Shown: positions 42,643 to 57,500, counted from the first letter of the stretch. The stretch is DNA of 64,000 nt from Acanthaster planci (GCF_001949145.1 NW_019091364.1:2811739-2875738), one strand, 5' to 3'. The notes: generated by a model not told the origin, from the letters alone. Translations and numbers: made by a program.

Positions 42643-42790
42643 CACGGCACAGCCATGTGTCAGCCTCTCATAATCCTAGGAAGCGTGCGCTGTATCCCTG
42701 AAATATTTTCAATTCTATTGGAACGGCACAGCCATGTTTTTGAAAGACAATTGACCCCTGTCATAATCCTTGGAAACGTGGGTTCCAATC
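42643..42790. repeat. Short tandem duplication
   Basis: Two segments about 80 bp apart share CGGCACAGCCATGT and then CATAATCCT.GGAA.CGTG. They are diverged between these blocks. Confidence 0.5.
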
Positions 42791-45685
42791 TCGGCGTACC
42801 TGCGCTGTGGCTCCTAAAAATCTTTAATTTTTGTATAGAATGGTAAGGCAGTAATAATTATTTAACATTTTGTTGACAGTTGAAAGGACCATCCGGGATT
42901 TAGAGGGGTGCCATCTCCTATGAAGGTGTCCCCTGAATATTTTCACCTGTGTCATTTACTAAAGTTACGGGACATCTCCGTTGCCTTTGAGGCCGGAAAG
43001 GTTTAGAACAAAGGTGTTTAAAAAACACGTACTGGTTTATCTGTCGAGACTGCTGATTTCTGAGTGCCCTGTTTTGTCAAAGTGAATTGTAAAATAGAGA
43101 ACTATTTTAAGCTTCGCATCAGTCTTTCTCGAATGGGATTCGGAGAGTTTCTGTTCAGGTGTGTGAGTCTTTGCAATGTTATAGAAGGGCAATTTTGCCT
43201 TCTACGGCATGGGTTATGAAACTCTATGAGAAAAAGTTGCCAGGTATGGTCTATGGCGACTTCTTGTTAACAAACTACAGTGCGCTATCATTGAAAAATT
43301 CATTTTTGGAATAAAAATAGATGCTTTTGATATTGCAATATTCAATGCACACTTACTTAAAAGACCATAGCTTCGTCAATTAGTAGGCAGCAGTGTACCA
43401 CGTTGAGCAAAATCTATCACTAACCGCGGCAGAAATTTCAGCCAATGAGCCTTTTTAGAGTTAACTTTGAATAAAATCTGGTACACTGTGTTATCCGATT
43501 GCACATAAACATTTGGGGCAAGCTTTTTCATAGCGACCACCATCTCAGGAATGGACTGGTTTCTTTGTGCCGTTTTTATCCATTGAAAACAGTGTATTAG
43601 TGCAATGCGTTTCTTATGTAACAATAATAAAGCAAAAGCTTGCCCGGAATCACGAGGTATCGCAACAGTGTCTTTAGTATGGAAAATTCAGATTGTGTTC
43701 AGGTGTATTTAAAGAACTCAGTGTTCCAGATTTGATCCGAAGTCAATTCAACCTTTTGGTCGTTCATTCCAACTCCTCAGAGGAGAGGTCTTTGAACAGT
43801 ACAGCGTAGTACATGTCACCGTGCGCTTCAAGCAACAAATCAACTTCGAGTAACTAATACGCTGATGTCCTCTCTCCACTGAAATGCACAGAAAGATTAT
43901 CTTCAGATGCGTGGGTTTTTGACACTCCTTGGAGAATTTGCCCAGTTGGGAAATAATATTTTCATTCGGTAAAACCAATTACTTTAATATCAACTTGTCT
44001 AGCAAAAGCTATCAGACCTACTACTTGGATATTGTACCGTGGGTATTCTCGATTGGGGAATAGGGGCACGATACGGAAACCACTTCGTGTAACGCAATAC
44101 TCTGCTTTCCTGGTCATTGCCGGCGTGACTTTCGCATGCGGTGAGAGGTGATAAAAAAATTCCCACAAAGTCTTTGTAATGAACTGCGTTATCATTATCC
44201 CCTAAAAAGACCGACCTTTGTCACATTCGGCAACGACTGGTTTCGGTCATTTATAACCCCAGAGGTCCCCAATTCGTCGCGAATCTGCACCAAGCGAGGG
44301 CCCAGCTGCTTAACACTTTCTCTTGCGCATGCTGTTGCATATTTTACAGAAAATGGCTGCAATTCGAGCGTGGCGCGCGTCAATTTGTCAAGAGTGGTCT
44401 AGAGGAGAGGGCGGGTAAAATCTGTCATTGATATGCTTAGAAAATCCGTCCAAACTCGACGGTGTCATATTCACAAGCGTGTGCAAGGTTAATAGTCAGG
44501 GTGGCTTTGTGAATAAAAACCTTCCAACAATAAGACCTTCTGGCCACCTGGTGGTTTATTGTTCTTCGCCATTGGTGTCCCCTTGCCAAGATTCCGCATC
44601 GATTTTTTCGGCTGTCTCAATAATCATGGCGCACTTCAAAGGAAGAAGAGAGTACGTTAAAGGAGCATGTCGCCTATTTCTGAAGTGAAAGGGGTACGTT
44701 GGGTCACCTACGAAAATTCACCGTCATAAGTTCATTCCCCTTAATTTTTTTCGCAAGCATGAATTTTATTGGGCTGATTTACCACTCACAAGAGGTATCT
44801 TCGGCAATTTAAGTCATGTAAAAGGTAGCCAGTTTAAGAAACAAAACGTTGAGGTCAGGAAAAAACAGGTCGTCACCCAACTTGTTGTTGTGTGATGAAT
44901 ATTGCTTGTGACTTGTGTAAGTTGTTTTTCTTTTCGACTGATGACGCGCATGTCTAAGCCGTGCGTTTGGTTAGCGGTTCCACCCCAATATTCAGGTACG
45001 CAGTTAGAATGCCAAATTGCCGTTGCTTCAAGAAAGGTCACAAGACAGTCCAGCGAGCAACGTGGATAACAGATTAACGAAATTAACAAACAAGGTTGGC
45101 GGAGAACCGTAATGACCCATGCACGCCGCAATTAGAAGTCTCATTTAACATTAACTTCATGGTCTTGAAACTGTGGAAATATGTGTTAATATTAGCATGA
45201 ATGACGATGTTCCTTTTTGCTGTTTTAGTGATCACCATGAGAATAAAACTAACAGTTGCTACGCGTAATTCAAGTGAATGTGATGATATTCCCCTTGACG
45301 TGCACCCGTTTAGTTAGGCTTTGATTAGGTGGGAAGATTTAGTGCGTGCATTTAAGAGGTGTACTTCGTTATTAGTGACTGAAACGTGCGGGCGATCGCC
45401 CTTGAATACTTCTTTACTCGGGACTGTGGGAAAAATGCACACGCGGACGCACATTAAACCTGCAGCTCCAAAAAGCAGAGAGGAGGCACCCCATCGGTTT
45501 TAATAGGACGGCCTCCAATCGTGCTGTTGACACCGCGCGGATAGCAATCAGGGGCCACAACCTTGGACAGCGCAGTGGTGTTATTACCGCCAGCCGTTCC
45601 TCGATTCACGAATAATGATCATTTCTGAAACTGAAGTGTCTTCACCGGATGTGGTAGGCTGTTCATTTTTGTTGCCGATTCAAGC

Positions 45686-45698
45686 GTTGCCTAGCAAC
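45686..45698. promoter_or_regulatory. Near-perfect X-box (RFX-binding motif)
   Basis: GTTGCCTAGCAAC matches the palindromic consensus bound by RFX factors (two half-sites GTTGCC and AGCAAC, one-base spacer). RFX proteins drive ciliary genes in animals, usually from sites close to promoters. No gene is visible nearby, so it may be a distal element or mark an unseen promoter. Confidence 0.55.
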
Positions 45699-47873
45699 CG
45701 ATTCCCCGGCGCAATAACATATTAAGTCACTTTGCTCACGACCGTCTGTCTTTTGCCAGAGAACATACGGCATACAGCCGATGAAAGAGAGATACTGGGT
45801 AGGAACTGTTCCCACACATCTGTTTCCTTTTGTCCTTAAGTGGTTTTTAGAATTTTTAGCTAGAGCCTAACCTGAAACCCTAGTAGCTGATTGTCAAGTA
45901 CATTCGAAGAAAAATATTGTGCGGCGCACAATACATAAAATAATGAACATAATATCGAAAAATGTCATCGCCCTCACACGGGTCTTCTAATTTGACAACC
46001 GAGCGACCATTTATTTTGCATATATACTTACATTTGGGCTCCATTTTGTTTGTCCAGAAGAGCTGACGCTTTCCTCTTTAGACCTGATTTTTTATTTGTG
46101 TGGCGCCCTCTATCTGAGGAAATGATAAAAATGACTTTAAATCACGGTGCACGTAGTTTGTTGATTTCAGGCAAATTAAATTTTCTTGAATTGTGATTTT
46201 GAAGTTACTTGTTTCGCTCTCGAAAATTGATTACTTGGCATTTCTGTAATTGAGCAAACCGGTGCCAAAAGCGTCCCAGCGTGATGTTCAGACAAACAGA
46301 ATATATTGTCTACTCGGCTGAAGGTGATGATGACTGCAGTGCCCATTTCTCCTCTCACAGCGAGGACGAAATGTTTTCACATGCAGATGGTTTCATGAAA
46401 TTGTAACAGTGATGGGTCTCGCCAACGTTCTGGAATGTTGCCTTTGAATCTCGCCTTTCCAAGTCACCTTGTGACCTGTGGTCTCATTAAACTTTGGGTG
46501 TAAACACTTTAACTTCACTTTTAACTGTTGTTGGCTTTCACCTCCCCTACATGTTTCTTTAACATGAGTACCAGCCTAGAGTATTCTTGTTTGTCAGTGT
46601 GTTAGCCATTGGTGGGGGCTGGACAGGCTCATGTGCCACTCAGTTCCATGTTTGTTGCGGTTGTTATCATGTAGTTATATCAGTGTGTCAGTGATTGATG
46701 CGAATCCAACTGTCGGAGTGCTGTGATGCAGATGTTCTGTGTGTGCCTGTCGGGCGAAAGGATTTTGCTGTAAAATGCAATCCAAGCCAAATGACATGTC
46801 CCAAAGCGTCTCGCGTGTGATAGTGCGCTGTTGTTGTACACTGAAAAATGTTCCCCAATATATGGTAGTTTTCGAGTAAAAATATCGTCAAGAGAGTCAT
46901 CAAATAAAGTCTTGTTAGTTGAGATCTGTATTTGTGAATAATAATTTTCGTTCATCCAGAACTTTGTGTTACATTCTCATCCTATAATGCTATCAGAGAC
47001 GTGTGTTTAGGGAAATGAAAGTACAACGAAATTGCTGCACTTACTCCTGTAGTAATGGCAATTTTCTTCAAGATTGATATGTCGTTTTGTCCTCGTAAAT
47101 AAAAAAAAAACAACCATTACACGCATAGCCAATATCCCATCAACTTCTGCGACTGGCGCATGCGTGCCTGAGGACGATGCCTCGACAATGTAATTCTCGG
47201 CAGTTGATGGCGTGGCTACCAACCCCGTGTGTTCTACTTAGTCACGCAGCCTTCCTTCAGCGGGTTTCAAAACTCCCAAGGAAGAAGCACACTGTGTGTG
47301 ATTCTGCTTCCAGGCGAACGAGTCTCAGATACCCTCACCCTAGGCAGGTGTGTAAATGGTTCTAGCTCTTAATCGTTACATTCCCCCTGTGACAATCAAG
47401 CCAGGGTCGTTGCTTCGAGCTGAAAGACCATTTGCAACCAACCATGTCCAACCAGCGCTCTATTTGTAAACTCCTGCATCCTCATTTTCAGATTCTCTAT
47501 TTCTGCCGAGTGATAGTCACTGAACAAACGTAGCTCGTTGAGTCAGCTGTTTGTGGTAAAGTCCTGGTAAACTAATTTCCTATCCACGTTGCAATTTTCA
47601 GTCTGTACCGATTTTTTTGTGTGTGTCTGTTGTTATAGCACAGTTGTATGAGGTCTTTTATTTCCTTCATAGTACTGCTTTGGAATAAAATCAGTGGCAT
47701 GAGATCCAGTTTCAGACTAAAAGTGTAGCCGCAATGAATTTTTCTGTGACACAATTTTTCTTCAACTTTGTACTTTTCTTCAGTGTATGAAAACTCATTT
47801 ACATTTGTCTCTGGTTAAATGCATCGAAAAACGCACTTCTTGAAACAATTATATTATACATATATTCCCGAAC

Positions 47874-48262
47874 AACTGAGGGTGCTGTTGCTGTGAAGTC
47901 ATCGAGGGAAATTTAGTACAAAGGCCTTTCTGAACAAATTGTGGACCTAGAATCTACTCACTGGAAACATTTCTGAGAAAGGGATTGATGCGTGCTTTTA
48001 CTGTGCACATAAACGACGATTAATCAGCAAAGCGTAGAAAAGTGAGTCCAACAACGCCTAAAATGTCCAAATATGCCGGACTCTTTTGTGTACAACTCAA
48101 TGCAGCATTGAGACTTTCTTCCTGGGATGACGCCATAGCTTTGCTCATGATTATGGAAATCTCATTAGCATAAAAACCAAAGAGGGAGTAAACTGCCTTT
48201 TGAAGTACTGAAACAAACGTTGAAAATAAGGTTAAATGAGACACAAAGGTGCATTTTGAAGG
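47874..48262 (+). repeat. Dispersed repeat, copy 1
   Basis: It shares, in order, CTGAGGGTGCTGTTGCTGTG, TTTCTGAGAAAGGGATTGA, CTTTCTTC..GGGAT.AC, TAGCATAAAAACCAAA, TTGAA..A.TGAAACA and GGTTAA.TGAG with copies at 57185 and 58944. It is diverged, about 390 bp, non-coding, and all copies are in the same orientation. Confidence 0.7.
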
Positions 48263-51200
48263 TTTGTCCTCAAACAAATGGATTGCAACTACCCTTCAAC
48301 AGAATCTTATGCGAGTATTAAGTTGGAAGTTTGTATTACATTACTAAGATTACACCGCAGTGCTTGCTGGTCACTATGGGCTTATCCAATTGTGTTCTTC
48401 AAATCCACTTTATCCAATATTGAATACTTTGCAATTGAAAGAGTGTGACCATTTCTCACAACTACAGTTTTGAGCTCATTTCAAGACCAAAAATATGTAG
48501 AATTGTTTTTTTATTTGGATTATCAAAGGTGACGTGACTTTCATGTTTCGGAACTACTTGTTACCACACGCTCACTGCGGTTTAAGAAAAATGTACAGGG
48601 ACCACCTCACTTTCAATTCAAGATGGCCAACTGGCAAAAAAGACTGGTTGCTAAAGGGGTCACAATCCGGGATCTCAGGTAGTGTACTCTGTGTCCATAT
48701 CAGTCCTACTTCGTAATTCAGAATTGTATTTACAGTTGTCCAACTCCAATAATGAGACGTTTTAATTGATATCAATACAGAAATAGGTGTGCTTTCCCAG
48801 CCGAAAGACATTATCGATATAACAGTCATTTAACGATGCTCGGGTATACCTGCAAAAGTTGACTGTACTTTAGAAGCGGTGTTGTCGCTCTGCTCCATCA
48901 ACTCATCAGCCAATTAGCCGACGGCCAGTTTAGCAGCCGTCTTGCATCTGGACCAGAGCAATTCGGAGTTGCGACATGAGTGTCACGATTGTTGGAACCA
49001 AAATGGTGGGTTATGCGTCATTTCACATGGGCAATCAGCCCTGACAAGCTGCGTACTGTTCGGCACACATAATGAACAGCCATTTTGGTTCCGTTCCAAA
49101 GTCTGAAGTTGGCGCTACTCTCTCCATACACAGCTCTAATCTGGACGAACCAGCTGAATGCTTGCAGTGACCAGACCCCACAGGAGACTTCAGTAGAGTT
49201 TTACCCCTAAGCCGACCCCACTCGGGAGAAGGATAACTCGAAGAACTTGTCTCACGAAACTTGTCTCTAAGATGGAAATTACTCCTGGGGTAATCCAATT
49301 TGAAGGGGGCATTGCCACAGCCGAGAGCCGTGGAACGGAACAATTAGATGGGTAATTGTGTCCCTAAACGGCACGTAATTGACGTTGTAGTAGTCTCTTG
49401 TCCAACGGGGAATGATTAATTCGTCTGTTACAAGGGTGGCGGAATGCTCTTTATCGACGATCTAATCAGATCCCCACCCCGTTATTTTTTTCCGCGAGCG
49501 GATCTCTTAGCTGCTCCCAATCGCGGTGTGGGGGAAACTCCACGTGCTATTTGCACAGCCTACATAAACCGGACTGGGAAATGTCATTCTCCAACACCAT
49601 ACACTTAACCGTAGCAGTAACTCCACTTGGCATACATATTTTAAGGCTGCGTGAAGGCTGTTCCATGATTTATGAGCATATACAATATATATTAAGTTAG
49701 GTTTTCTCTTCCTTTTTTAAGAAGGTCAGCATCTGCGGTATAGTTACCTCTTCAATCTCCATTAAATGTAAATTAGGAATATTACCTGCTATTTATATAG
49801 CCATTAGTCAATGTCGGCCTACGCTGGAAGCATTATTGCATCACCCAATTTCTATTTTTATAAAGCGGCAACCGTTTTAACCGTTCAACCGTTTTAAATG
49901 TGCTCTTTGGAATCTTCGAAGAGAATCGGTCAGGGCCACCCTTCCCAAATTGATTACATTTGTTGACTGTCTTTGGAAGAATATCAATATGCACACATTC
50001 CACGTAGAATTCGTCGCCAACATTTTCGTCCGCTGCACACGATATTGTTTACCGCTTTCAATGGCGAGCTACAGTTTAGAAAAACACGCGTGAGTTACCC
50101 CATTGAATAAGGCTACATGCACACATGTACATGAAAGTGTTTCGTTGGCTGGCGTGCCATTGAAAGGGCTGAGGTTGCATACTGTGGATACGACTTCTTA
50201 CCATTAGCTACCATTTCTGGTGCGGAAATAATTTCCATTAGTCATTAAAATTTGACTGAAATGTTTTCCACCTCCATCCGGGTTGGTCGGTCACGATTTC
50301 TTCCGGAAGCGTCATGATTAAACTAGTCAGGTCTGCGGGTCTCAATTGGAATGAGCTGACAATGCACATTAGCCCTTCGCCGAAGAACAGGTAATGTGCA
50401 TTAAATTGCGGGAAGACCCTTTGTGTACTCTTACAAATGGAAGCCTGAACACAGGTTCCATCACAACACAGGCTTCAGTTATTAGTATCGTTGGTTCATT
50501 TTTCTCCGCGGCTGTTCTGTAAACGATGAAGTTTTCGAATCACAAAAATCACATGTCCACCTAACCGCCATTTTTGGGCGATACTTAAAGGTCGGAAAGT
50601 GGATGCATGTGAATTTAAACGTCCTAGACTAGTATTCCTTATGAATAATTCTCACAACTTGGAGACACTTTGGCTCGAATTTACCAGGACCACACACTCC
50701 ATAATCCAATCGTTTCATTTTTGGTTGGCAGTTTGTACAATAGGTCTAAACAGATTACCGGTATGAGATTGGGTATTTAGGATTATTTTTCCACTCTTTA
50801 TTTCAGTTGAATACTTCTTCAGACGTAAATGGAAGTGCAGCGTTTTATACTTTTGCATTGAGACGAGGTTTCATAGCTCCACCAAGAGGGAAAACTAAAA
50901 AGTATGTTACGTTAATTCAGCCCGTGGGCTTTAGCGTGCACAGTGGGCAGTATTGTTGCCCTGCGTTATCAGAACATCTCGCCGTTTTGTTAAGATTGCC
51001 TTTATTGTGGAGAACCATGATCTATTTTAAACCATGTCTACGGTACAGGTGTCGACAGACAAGACATCTGCGAACCACGCGGACCCTTAATTAAACCATC
51101 CGCAGCGTTTGCTCTGCTTTTATGGGAAGGAATGCGTGTGGATTAATGTGCGGAATATATAACCTCGGATGGCTTTCGTTGCTGCCTTTACACCCTTTTC

Positions 51201-54200
51201 TATACGGCTATAGCTGCGAGTCTGTGTTTCACAGCCTGCGATGAACAGATGACATCTCCTTTCTGTATCTTTACCTTTGTGGTTCATTTCTTTTCTGTGC
51301 AGTTGCCGTGCCCTGTGCCATAGAAAGGGGTGATGTCTCTGGACAACACATCATGTCTTCTCTGGCTAAGCGCCTTTTGTTGATTACTGATACCTCGAGT
51401 GTTGTGATTGTGCTTACTGACGTACATTTTACACCAAAACGTATACTGTCATATTTTCCTTGAACATGGAAATTCTGTTAGTAGAAGATACAAAAGGTTC
51501 GAAGCATTCTTAAATTACCTTAGTAGAAAGATTGAAAAGAAATGAAATTAATTTTTGTGCATCTTACTACCTTTCAATAATAAAGCGTAGAAATTTAGTT
51601 CAAACGCAAAATACGGTATATGATTCTTGGAGATAGCTTCCTGGCAGGAAAACGTTGTTCGAGAGAGAAAAAAAAGATAAATCAGTCAGATTCCTGCCTC
51701 TTGAACATCTTTCTTGTGGCCAAATAGCAGAACCAGCCTGGCGTCAGTATCAAGGGGTTGGCGTGTTTGAATAGTTTCCTTTGAGTCGGGTCGCTGACAT
51801 GATTCGATTTAAATAGCCCAATTTGCGGTAATTTGGAAAATTTATCTTTTTTGGCGCGTGGGCCTCCTTTTTTATTTAAATAGGACAAGAAAAAACAGAA
51901 AGCTCATTGAGGCTACGTAGTCGTCACGTTGTGATTGATCGGTATTATTGACTGGTACCCGGCGGCCATGTTTGGATGAAGGGGCCCAGAATTGGCGGGA
52001 ACCGCTAGGGACTCAATTTTTTTTCTGTGATCATGTTGTGATATCGTTTGCAATTGAATGCGACCGCGCGGACTGTACGTCCGTCGAGGGCCGGAGGAAT
52101 TTAATACTCGACGAATTATAAAAGGGCCTTCGGGATATTTCTCATAAAGGAATTTCCGGAGAGGATAATTCTCAAGCGAAGGGGCACTTTTTGTCAACAT
52201 AGGCCCAGTCTCCGATTTTGTCACTGTCATAGCAAGGCCTTTAATTCCAAATGGGGAGATTGATATCTTAATCAGCTGATCCTTGAGAGATTTTAATCTT
52301 TGATAGCTAAAAGGCTCGAAGGCGTGAGCATGTTGGTTTGATAATGTTCTTTCACCCACCCGGATGAGATAACCGGAGCTTGGTATGTCATAAAATAATA
52401 TGACTTCGATTGATTTTTTTCCCCTCCCCCTTTCGATCGGTTCCGAAGTTTGGTGATACCATGGATTACTCCGGTGCACTATTGTCAATGCGGGTTGATT
52501 TACACCAGCGGTTGATTGATATCCTAGACCCACTTTAGCTCAGTTGCATTATGTGGACGAAAGGGACTTAATCTTGCAAATAGCTTTTCTGATGCAGGAC
52601 TAGTCTTCATAAAGCCCTAGATCATAGTCCGACCGCTCGCTCACACACTCAGTTCTCCTTCCTGAAAAAATATCTGAAGTATGCTCGTCTGGCGCCCACC
52701 TCAACAAAAAAGAAACCACTTCTCCCGTAGGAAAAATCGGTGTTGTGATAGACCATTACTTGCAGATCACTAACAACAATGTTTGTATTTCGCCGTCAGA
52801 TATACTTGAGGAGAACCGTCTTATTTCGGTCCTATTTGAAGGAGATCTCGCCTCTATTTCCCCCCTTCGCCCGTCAGAATGTCTCTCCACCGCAGCAGGG
52901 TGTGGAGGACCGTCTGGGCTCTAAGGAGGTTTATTTTGGAGGCAGCTGGCCCAAAGAATGCAGAAAATTGCTGCACTATATGATTGATTTTCACCGAGAA
53001 TGCACGGTATATTGTCCCAGTGTCGTGAGAGTAATATGTACACAGTAATATGGATTGCATCGTCAGCCAGTGTGTGAGATTGAAAAGCCCACGGTATTGA
53101 CTTTGACTGGACCTTCCATATTTGATTTTCTCATTATTCGGACCACGCCGTCCTCACATGTTTGATTAAATGTCGCAGGTCTGGTAATGTTGGTCTGTTC
53201 ACCGTTTTGCCTGCCCATTGTTGTAGGGATCATTCCCATATTCCACCTTGAGGTGCCACACAGTAGCCTGATTGTGTTTTTATACTTGTCTTCTCTCTTG
53301 CGCAAAACCCGCTGTGGCCACTGTAATATTTGTGGTGGTTTACTGTTGAAGTGGACTACAACAACAACATTTTTAGGGTTGATAAATAGGGTTGTATTGC
53401 AGGTCTTAAGAAATTTAACAGCTGAAAAACATCCTGTCAAGTTGGAATCCAAACACCATTTCAGTCTGCGCTGTCTGGAGATTGTAGCCTTAGAAAATCT
53501 GAGGAATCGAATTGTAATTTTCCGAGAGATGGTTGGGAAATAGACCTTTCCCCTAATAAATCCGTAATTATGCACGCATGCGCACAAATTGCCTTGGCGG
53601 CAACAAGTGTGAGTGAGCCTTTGAAAACGTACAGGGGTGCGATTTTGTTCATTTCTCTCAGGTTTTCTGGTTTTGTTCATTTTCTTCTCATGTAAATCCC
53701 ATTAAATCCTTTTTTGCTATAAAACAGCGCGAAAGGAGACCAGCTTAGATTCGGCCATTTTGTGTGTACAGGAAAAATCACGACTGTAAAGTCGTTTTAC
53801 AGAGCACTAAAAATTCCGCTTGGATTAGAAACTAATAGCATCAGTGAAGAGGTCTACCTAGGAGCGTACCTTCGTGGGAAAGTGCTTTTGTCGTGTCCGG
53901 TCCGCGACGTGGTGCCATTTCCTCCCCCACTTGTAGTTGTCGGTTGTCAAGCCTCACTTAGGCTGGTAAAAGTATTGGATTTTCCGTCCAAACCCGCTTA
54001 TAGTTTCCCTTTGATTATTGAACCTGGGAATTCTTCCAGTCTGGACATTTGTTCGTTTTTTTCCTTAAATGTTTTAGATAACCGCTGGTTGCACTACCAG
54101 TAGGGCTGAACTGTGTAATTAATTACATCTACAACTCTTGCTTTCTGAATCTTTTTATTAATTTTCTGAGTTATGTTCACATGAACGGTTAGGTCAGTTC

Positions 54201-57184
54201 TTGAGGTTAACACGGTTACTTCTGGCTTTTTAAATCTTTATGCCAGATATCCTTTCTAAGTCTTTAATAGAGATCTTTAAAAATATTTAACATGATACAT
54301 ATACACCTTAATTTTCAGTTATTCACTTTGGATTCGGGAGTGGCTGATTTAGCATTTCCGGAGCGTCCTGAAGAAAAGGTCACTCAGGCCCGGTAGGCGT
54401 TGAGGGAGCTCAACGTCTAAGCGACCGACAAATGTGTATGTCCGGTCCACGTGATTAGGCACCCGATCATCAATTTGTCACGGTCACATTCATTCCCCGC
54501 TATTGATCTGACTCGGGGCTGTGAAGTCCTACACTTCCCAGTGTGGTCAGATCGATATTGGTGTCAATAAAGCCCACAGTAATTCACAAATGAGAGACCG
54601 TCGACAGAAGTTTGTGGCACAGTTGAAGAGTTTTGAGCCGTTCGCATCGAATTTACAGCAGGGGGATTGATGGCTAGGTACAGAAATTTGTTCTGCAAAT
54701 ATGCTTCGCCGAGCGAAATCACGTTACCAGCCCAAATATGTTTGTGAACATTACTTGTCATGGGTTTTCTTGTATTTACGTGCATATTTACATAAGACGC
54801 CAATTTGCTTAGTGCTTGTATCGTGCACTGCAGCGTTTTCAGAACTAAAAAGCTGGAAAAAGTTCCCCATGCACGTGGTAAGTGTTGGGCTTTTTGATAA
54901 TTGTGAACGATGAAAAAGGGCTGAACAGCAAACGATTTAACACCAACCCTGGTTTTAATTTGTGGGAAAACACTGGCAATTTCCGTCTGGGCTTCTGCTG
55001 ACATCTTACGAGAAAGATCAAAGTGAGCCTCCGATGGCAGTGTGCAACATGTATTAAGGCCTAACTCGACTCCTGGAGTGAGCTTGACTTTAGCAGTTTA
55101 GCTTACGGTGGAACAAATTGCATTCATTCATAGGTCCAAGGAAGTTTACCTTCTGCAGTATGGCCTAAACACTCGCTGGACAGTCCAAGTGGGATTTCAT
55201 TGTTGTGTTTGTAAGAAAGACTTTGGCCCCCACCCTTAACCCGACCCTAACTCAACCTTAAAGCTAAATCTGATCTTTATGAAGCTCTCAAAAGCAACAC
55301 AGTGTATACGAGGATTAAAAGCTCATGCAATACTGACCCGTTGATTGGTAAAGAATACCAATTTTCACAAAAGCGCGGACGAGGCACTATACAGTAAGGT
55401 TCAAAAGTACCATTTTCTTAGGTTACAGAATGTCTAATGAAATATGCCTGCGTTATGTCTATATATTACGCACTTTTTTGAAAATGTTCATCGTGATGTA
55501 TTCACTGAGTTTTCATCTGAAATGTTACCGGTTTTGAATTGCCAATTTTACAACGGCGTCATAAGCTTCCGGAGAAGCTTAAAGATGTTTGATGCTTCCT
55601 GCCGGAGATGATATACATTACAGTAGTTCTCGAAGTACCTTGCATGTGTACAGTTGAATGAAAAACAAATATTATTTCCCCGACCCAGAATATCAGGTGA
55701 AAGGCATTCCTATTATGTGTATCGTGAGTTAAGTGATAAACAATGCACGCCTTCCCCATAAACAGCCCCCGGATAAGACGAGCCAATAATCTTAAGTCCA
55801 GCCCAGTTCCGCTATCTGATCTTATTACAAGTCCAGGCGCAGACCTCCTGTAGTCTATACACAAGCCGTTTGATTGTCCCGTTCTCCCTGCTTCAGGAGC
55901 AGGACGCGCGGTGATTTGTGTCCATGCACTGTATATGATTTCTGACGACTGGAGTACAGATTTTACTCGAAACCCCCCAAATTTCGTCGGGGTCGCTCGG
56001 CTGGAATCACAAGAAATGAAAAAAAAAGTCGAACTGAGCTAAGGGTTCACTGAGGGGGAAAAAGTTGCGCGAACGAACTGACGCTTACCTTAAGTACAAA
56101 TGACACGTTAAATATCACTCATGACAGGCATCTTGTTTTGGAATGTCACATAGCATACAGGGTTTACTTTGAGTAATTGGCGAGCGTTCGGGGCCTTCCC
56201 CCCCCGCCTTAATTCACATTCTCTCAGTTGCTAAATCGCAGAGCAGCTTCGCTTCGGAATTTGTGGCTCACGTTTTTGCAACTGACAACCTTGATTATTT
56301 TTTTTACCACCCTTCCCTGATTCGTTGCCGTTTGATGCTCATTGCGAGAGGACACGTCTGTAACACATTCTGCATTCAATCATGTTCTGTAGACTGATTG
56401 TTTTTATAACTTTTGAAACGTTTTCTCAACAGCGATGTTTTTTATATCAAGGACGGCTGAAAAAATTCCTCAACCACATACGTGTCGATCATGCTCGCCC
56501 ATACGAAGCAGATCTCAATTCAAGTAAAGAAAATACTTACAGAAGGGTGAGCAGTGTCTTGAAATTGAATTCTAACCTTTGAAATATTATCATACGACAA
56601 ACCAAATACGATAACTGAGTGGCTGCTTATAAGAACTAGAACAATGATCAAGAACTGATGGGAACTGGAGCTGAACCTGAGAACCAATTAATGCAAGCGA
56701 TGAACTAATGCTAAAGGCCATTCGTTAAAGAATTGTCATCGAGCAAATATCTGCACAGCAGCATGAAACTGGTTCAGGGAATTTAGAGAATTACAGAACG
56801 CATGGAATGAAAAACTGTGAGGATTATTTTTTTCTGTATGGTTTGGCTTCTCCGCAAATCAAGAAAGTGCAAAATTATTTCTAACGAATGATAGTTGATA
56901 CAGTCGTCCACTATGGCCTGTCCATTCAGAGAGCTTTACAGTTTTCCGATTAAAGGATCCAGGAAATGAATTTTTCTTAGAATTACTTTTTGTGTATCTC
57001 TGTACTCTTCTTCCATGTGTGAAGACGGTTTGACATCTTTTTTGAGTTGCGTGAACGGAACGGTGCACTTTTTCAAACATTAAAAATTGACCAAGCATTT
57101 CTGGACAAGTGGGGACGCTTTTGCTTTGATGTAAATCCAGGAAACGTGATTGCATGTTTTCATGTTCAAATTGTGAGCCCCAAA
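48263..57184. other. Gene-free region with possible regulatory stretches
   Basis: The longest open frames (- strand 51913-52533, 206 aa; 53063-53680, 205 aa) have no domain features or splice partners and I do not accept them. Stretches around 49370-49570, 52020-52200 and 54410-54590 are GC-balanced, free of simple repeats and rich in homeodomain-type TAATTA/ATTAAT or CACGTG-like words, so they could be conserved regulatory DNA. Confidence 0.4.
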
Positions 57185-57500
57185 TTTGCTATCTGGGAAC
57201 ATTTCTGTGAAAAGGATTTTTGCTGGATTATTGCCATATACTTACACAGCGATAAATTGCCAAAGAAAATAAAATTTGCCACAGCAGTGGTTAAAAAATC
57301 TAGAAATTTTCTGTGCACAGATCAGTGCAACAATGAGATTCAGTGCCTTGGATGACATCATACCATTAGTTCTGATCATGAATATGCCAATATGCCTTAG
57401 CTTAAAAACCAAAAACGCATCAAACTGTGGCTTAAAATTACAAACAAAAATTTAAAATCAGGTTAATTGAAACTCAAAGATGCAATTTCAAGGGTTTTCG
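57185..57500 (+). repeat. Dispersed repeat, copy 2
   Basis: It shares GGGAACATTTCTGTGAAAAG, TACTTACACAGCGA, TTAGCTTAAAAACCAAAAA, TTACAAA.AAAAATTTAAAATC and CAGGTTAA.TGA with the other copies. The 5' CTGAGGG block is missing. Confidence 0.6.

Larger units (their letters stand above)
41872..47870. other. Gene-free region with a candidate RFX site
   Basis: No supported genes. It contains a short duplication at 42643-42790 and an X-box at 45686. A 157-aa open frame on the - strand (42172-42645) has no recognisable motif. The complex, GC-balanced stretch 45390-45760 could be regulatory. Confidence 0.45.

Noticed and set aside
42172-42645. 157-aa open frame on the - strand
   Set aside because: No homology recognised and no splice context; no transposase-like motif.
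51913-52533. 206-aa open frame on the - strand
   Set aside because: No signal peptide, domain motif, biased codon use or splice partners; composition looks like translated non-coding DNA.
53063-53680. 205-aa open frame on the - strand
   Set aside because: Runs of Val from a CAA repeat on the + strand and no recognisable motif; likely chance.
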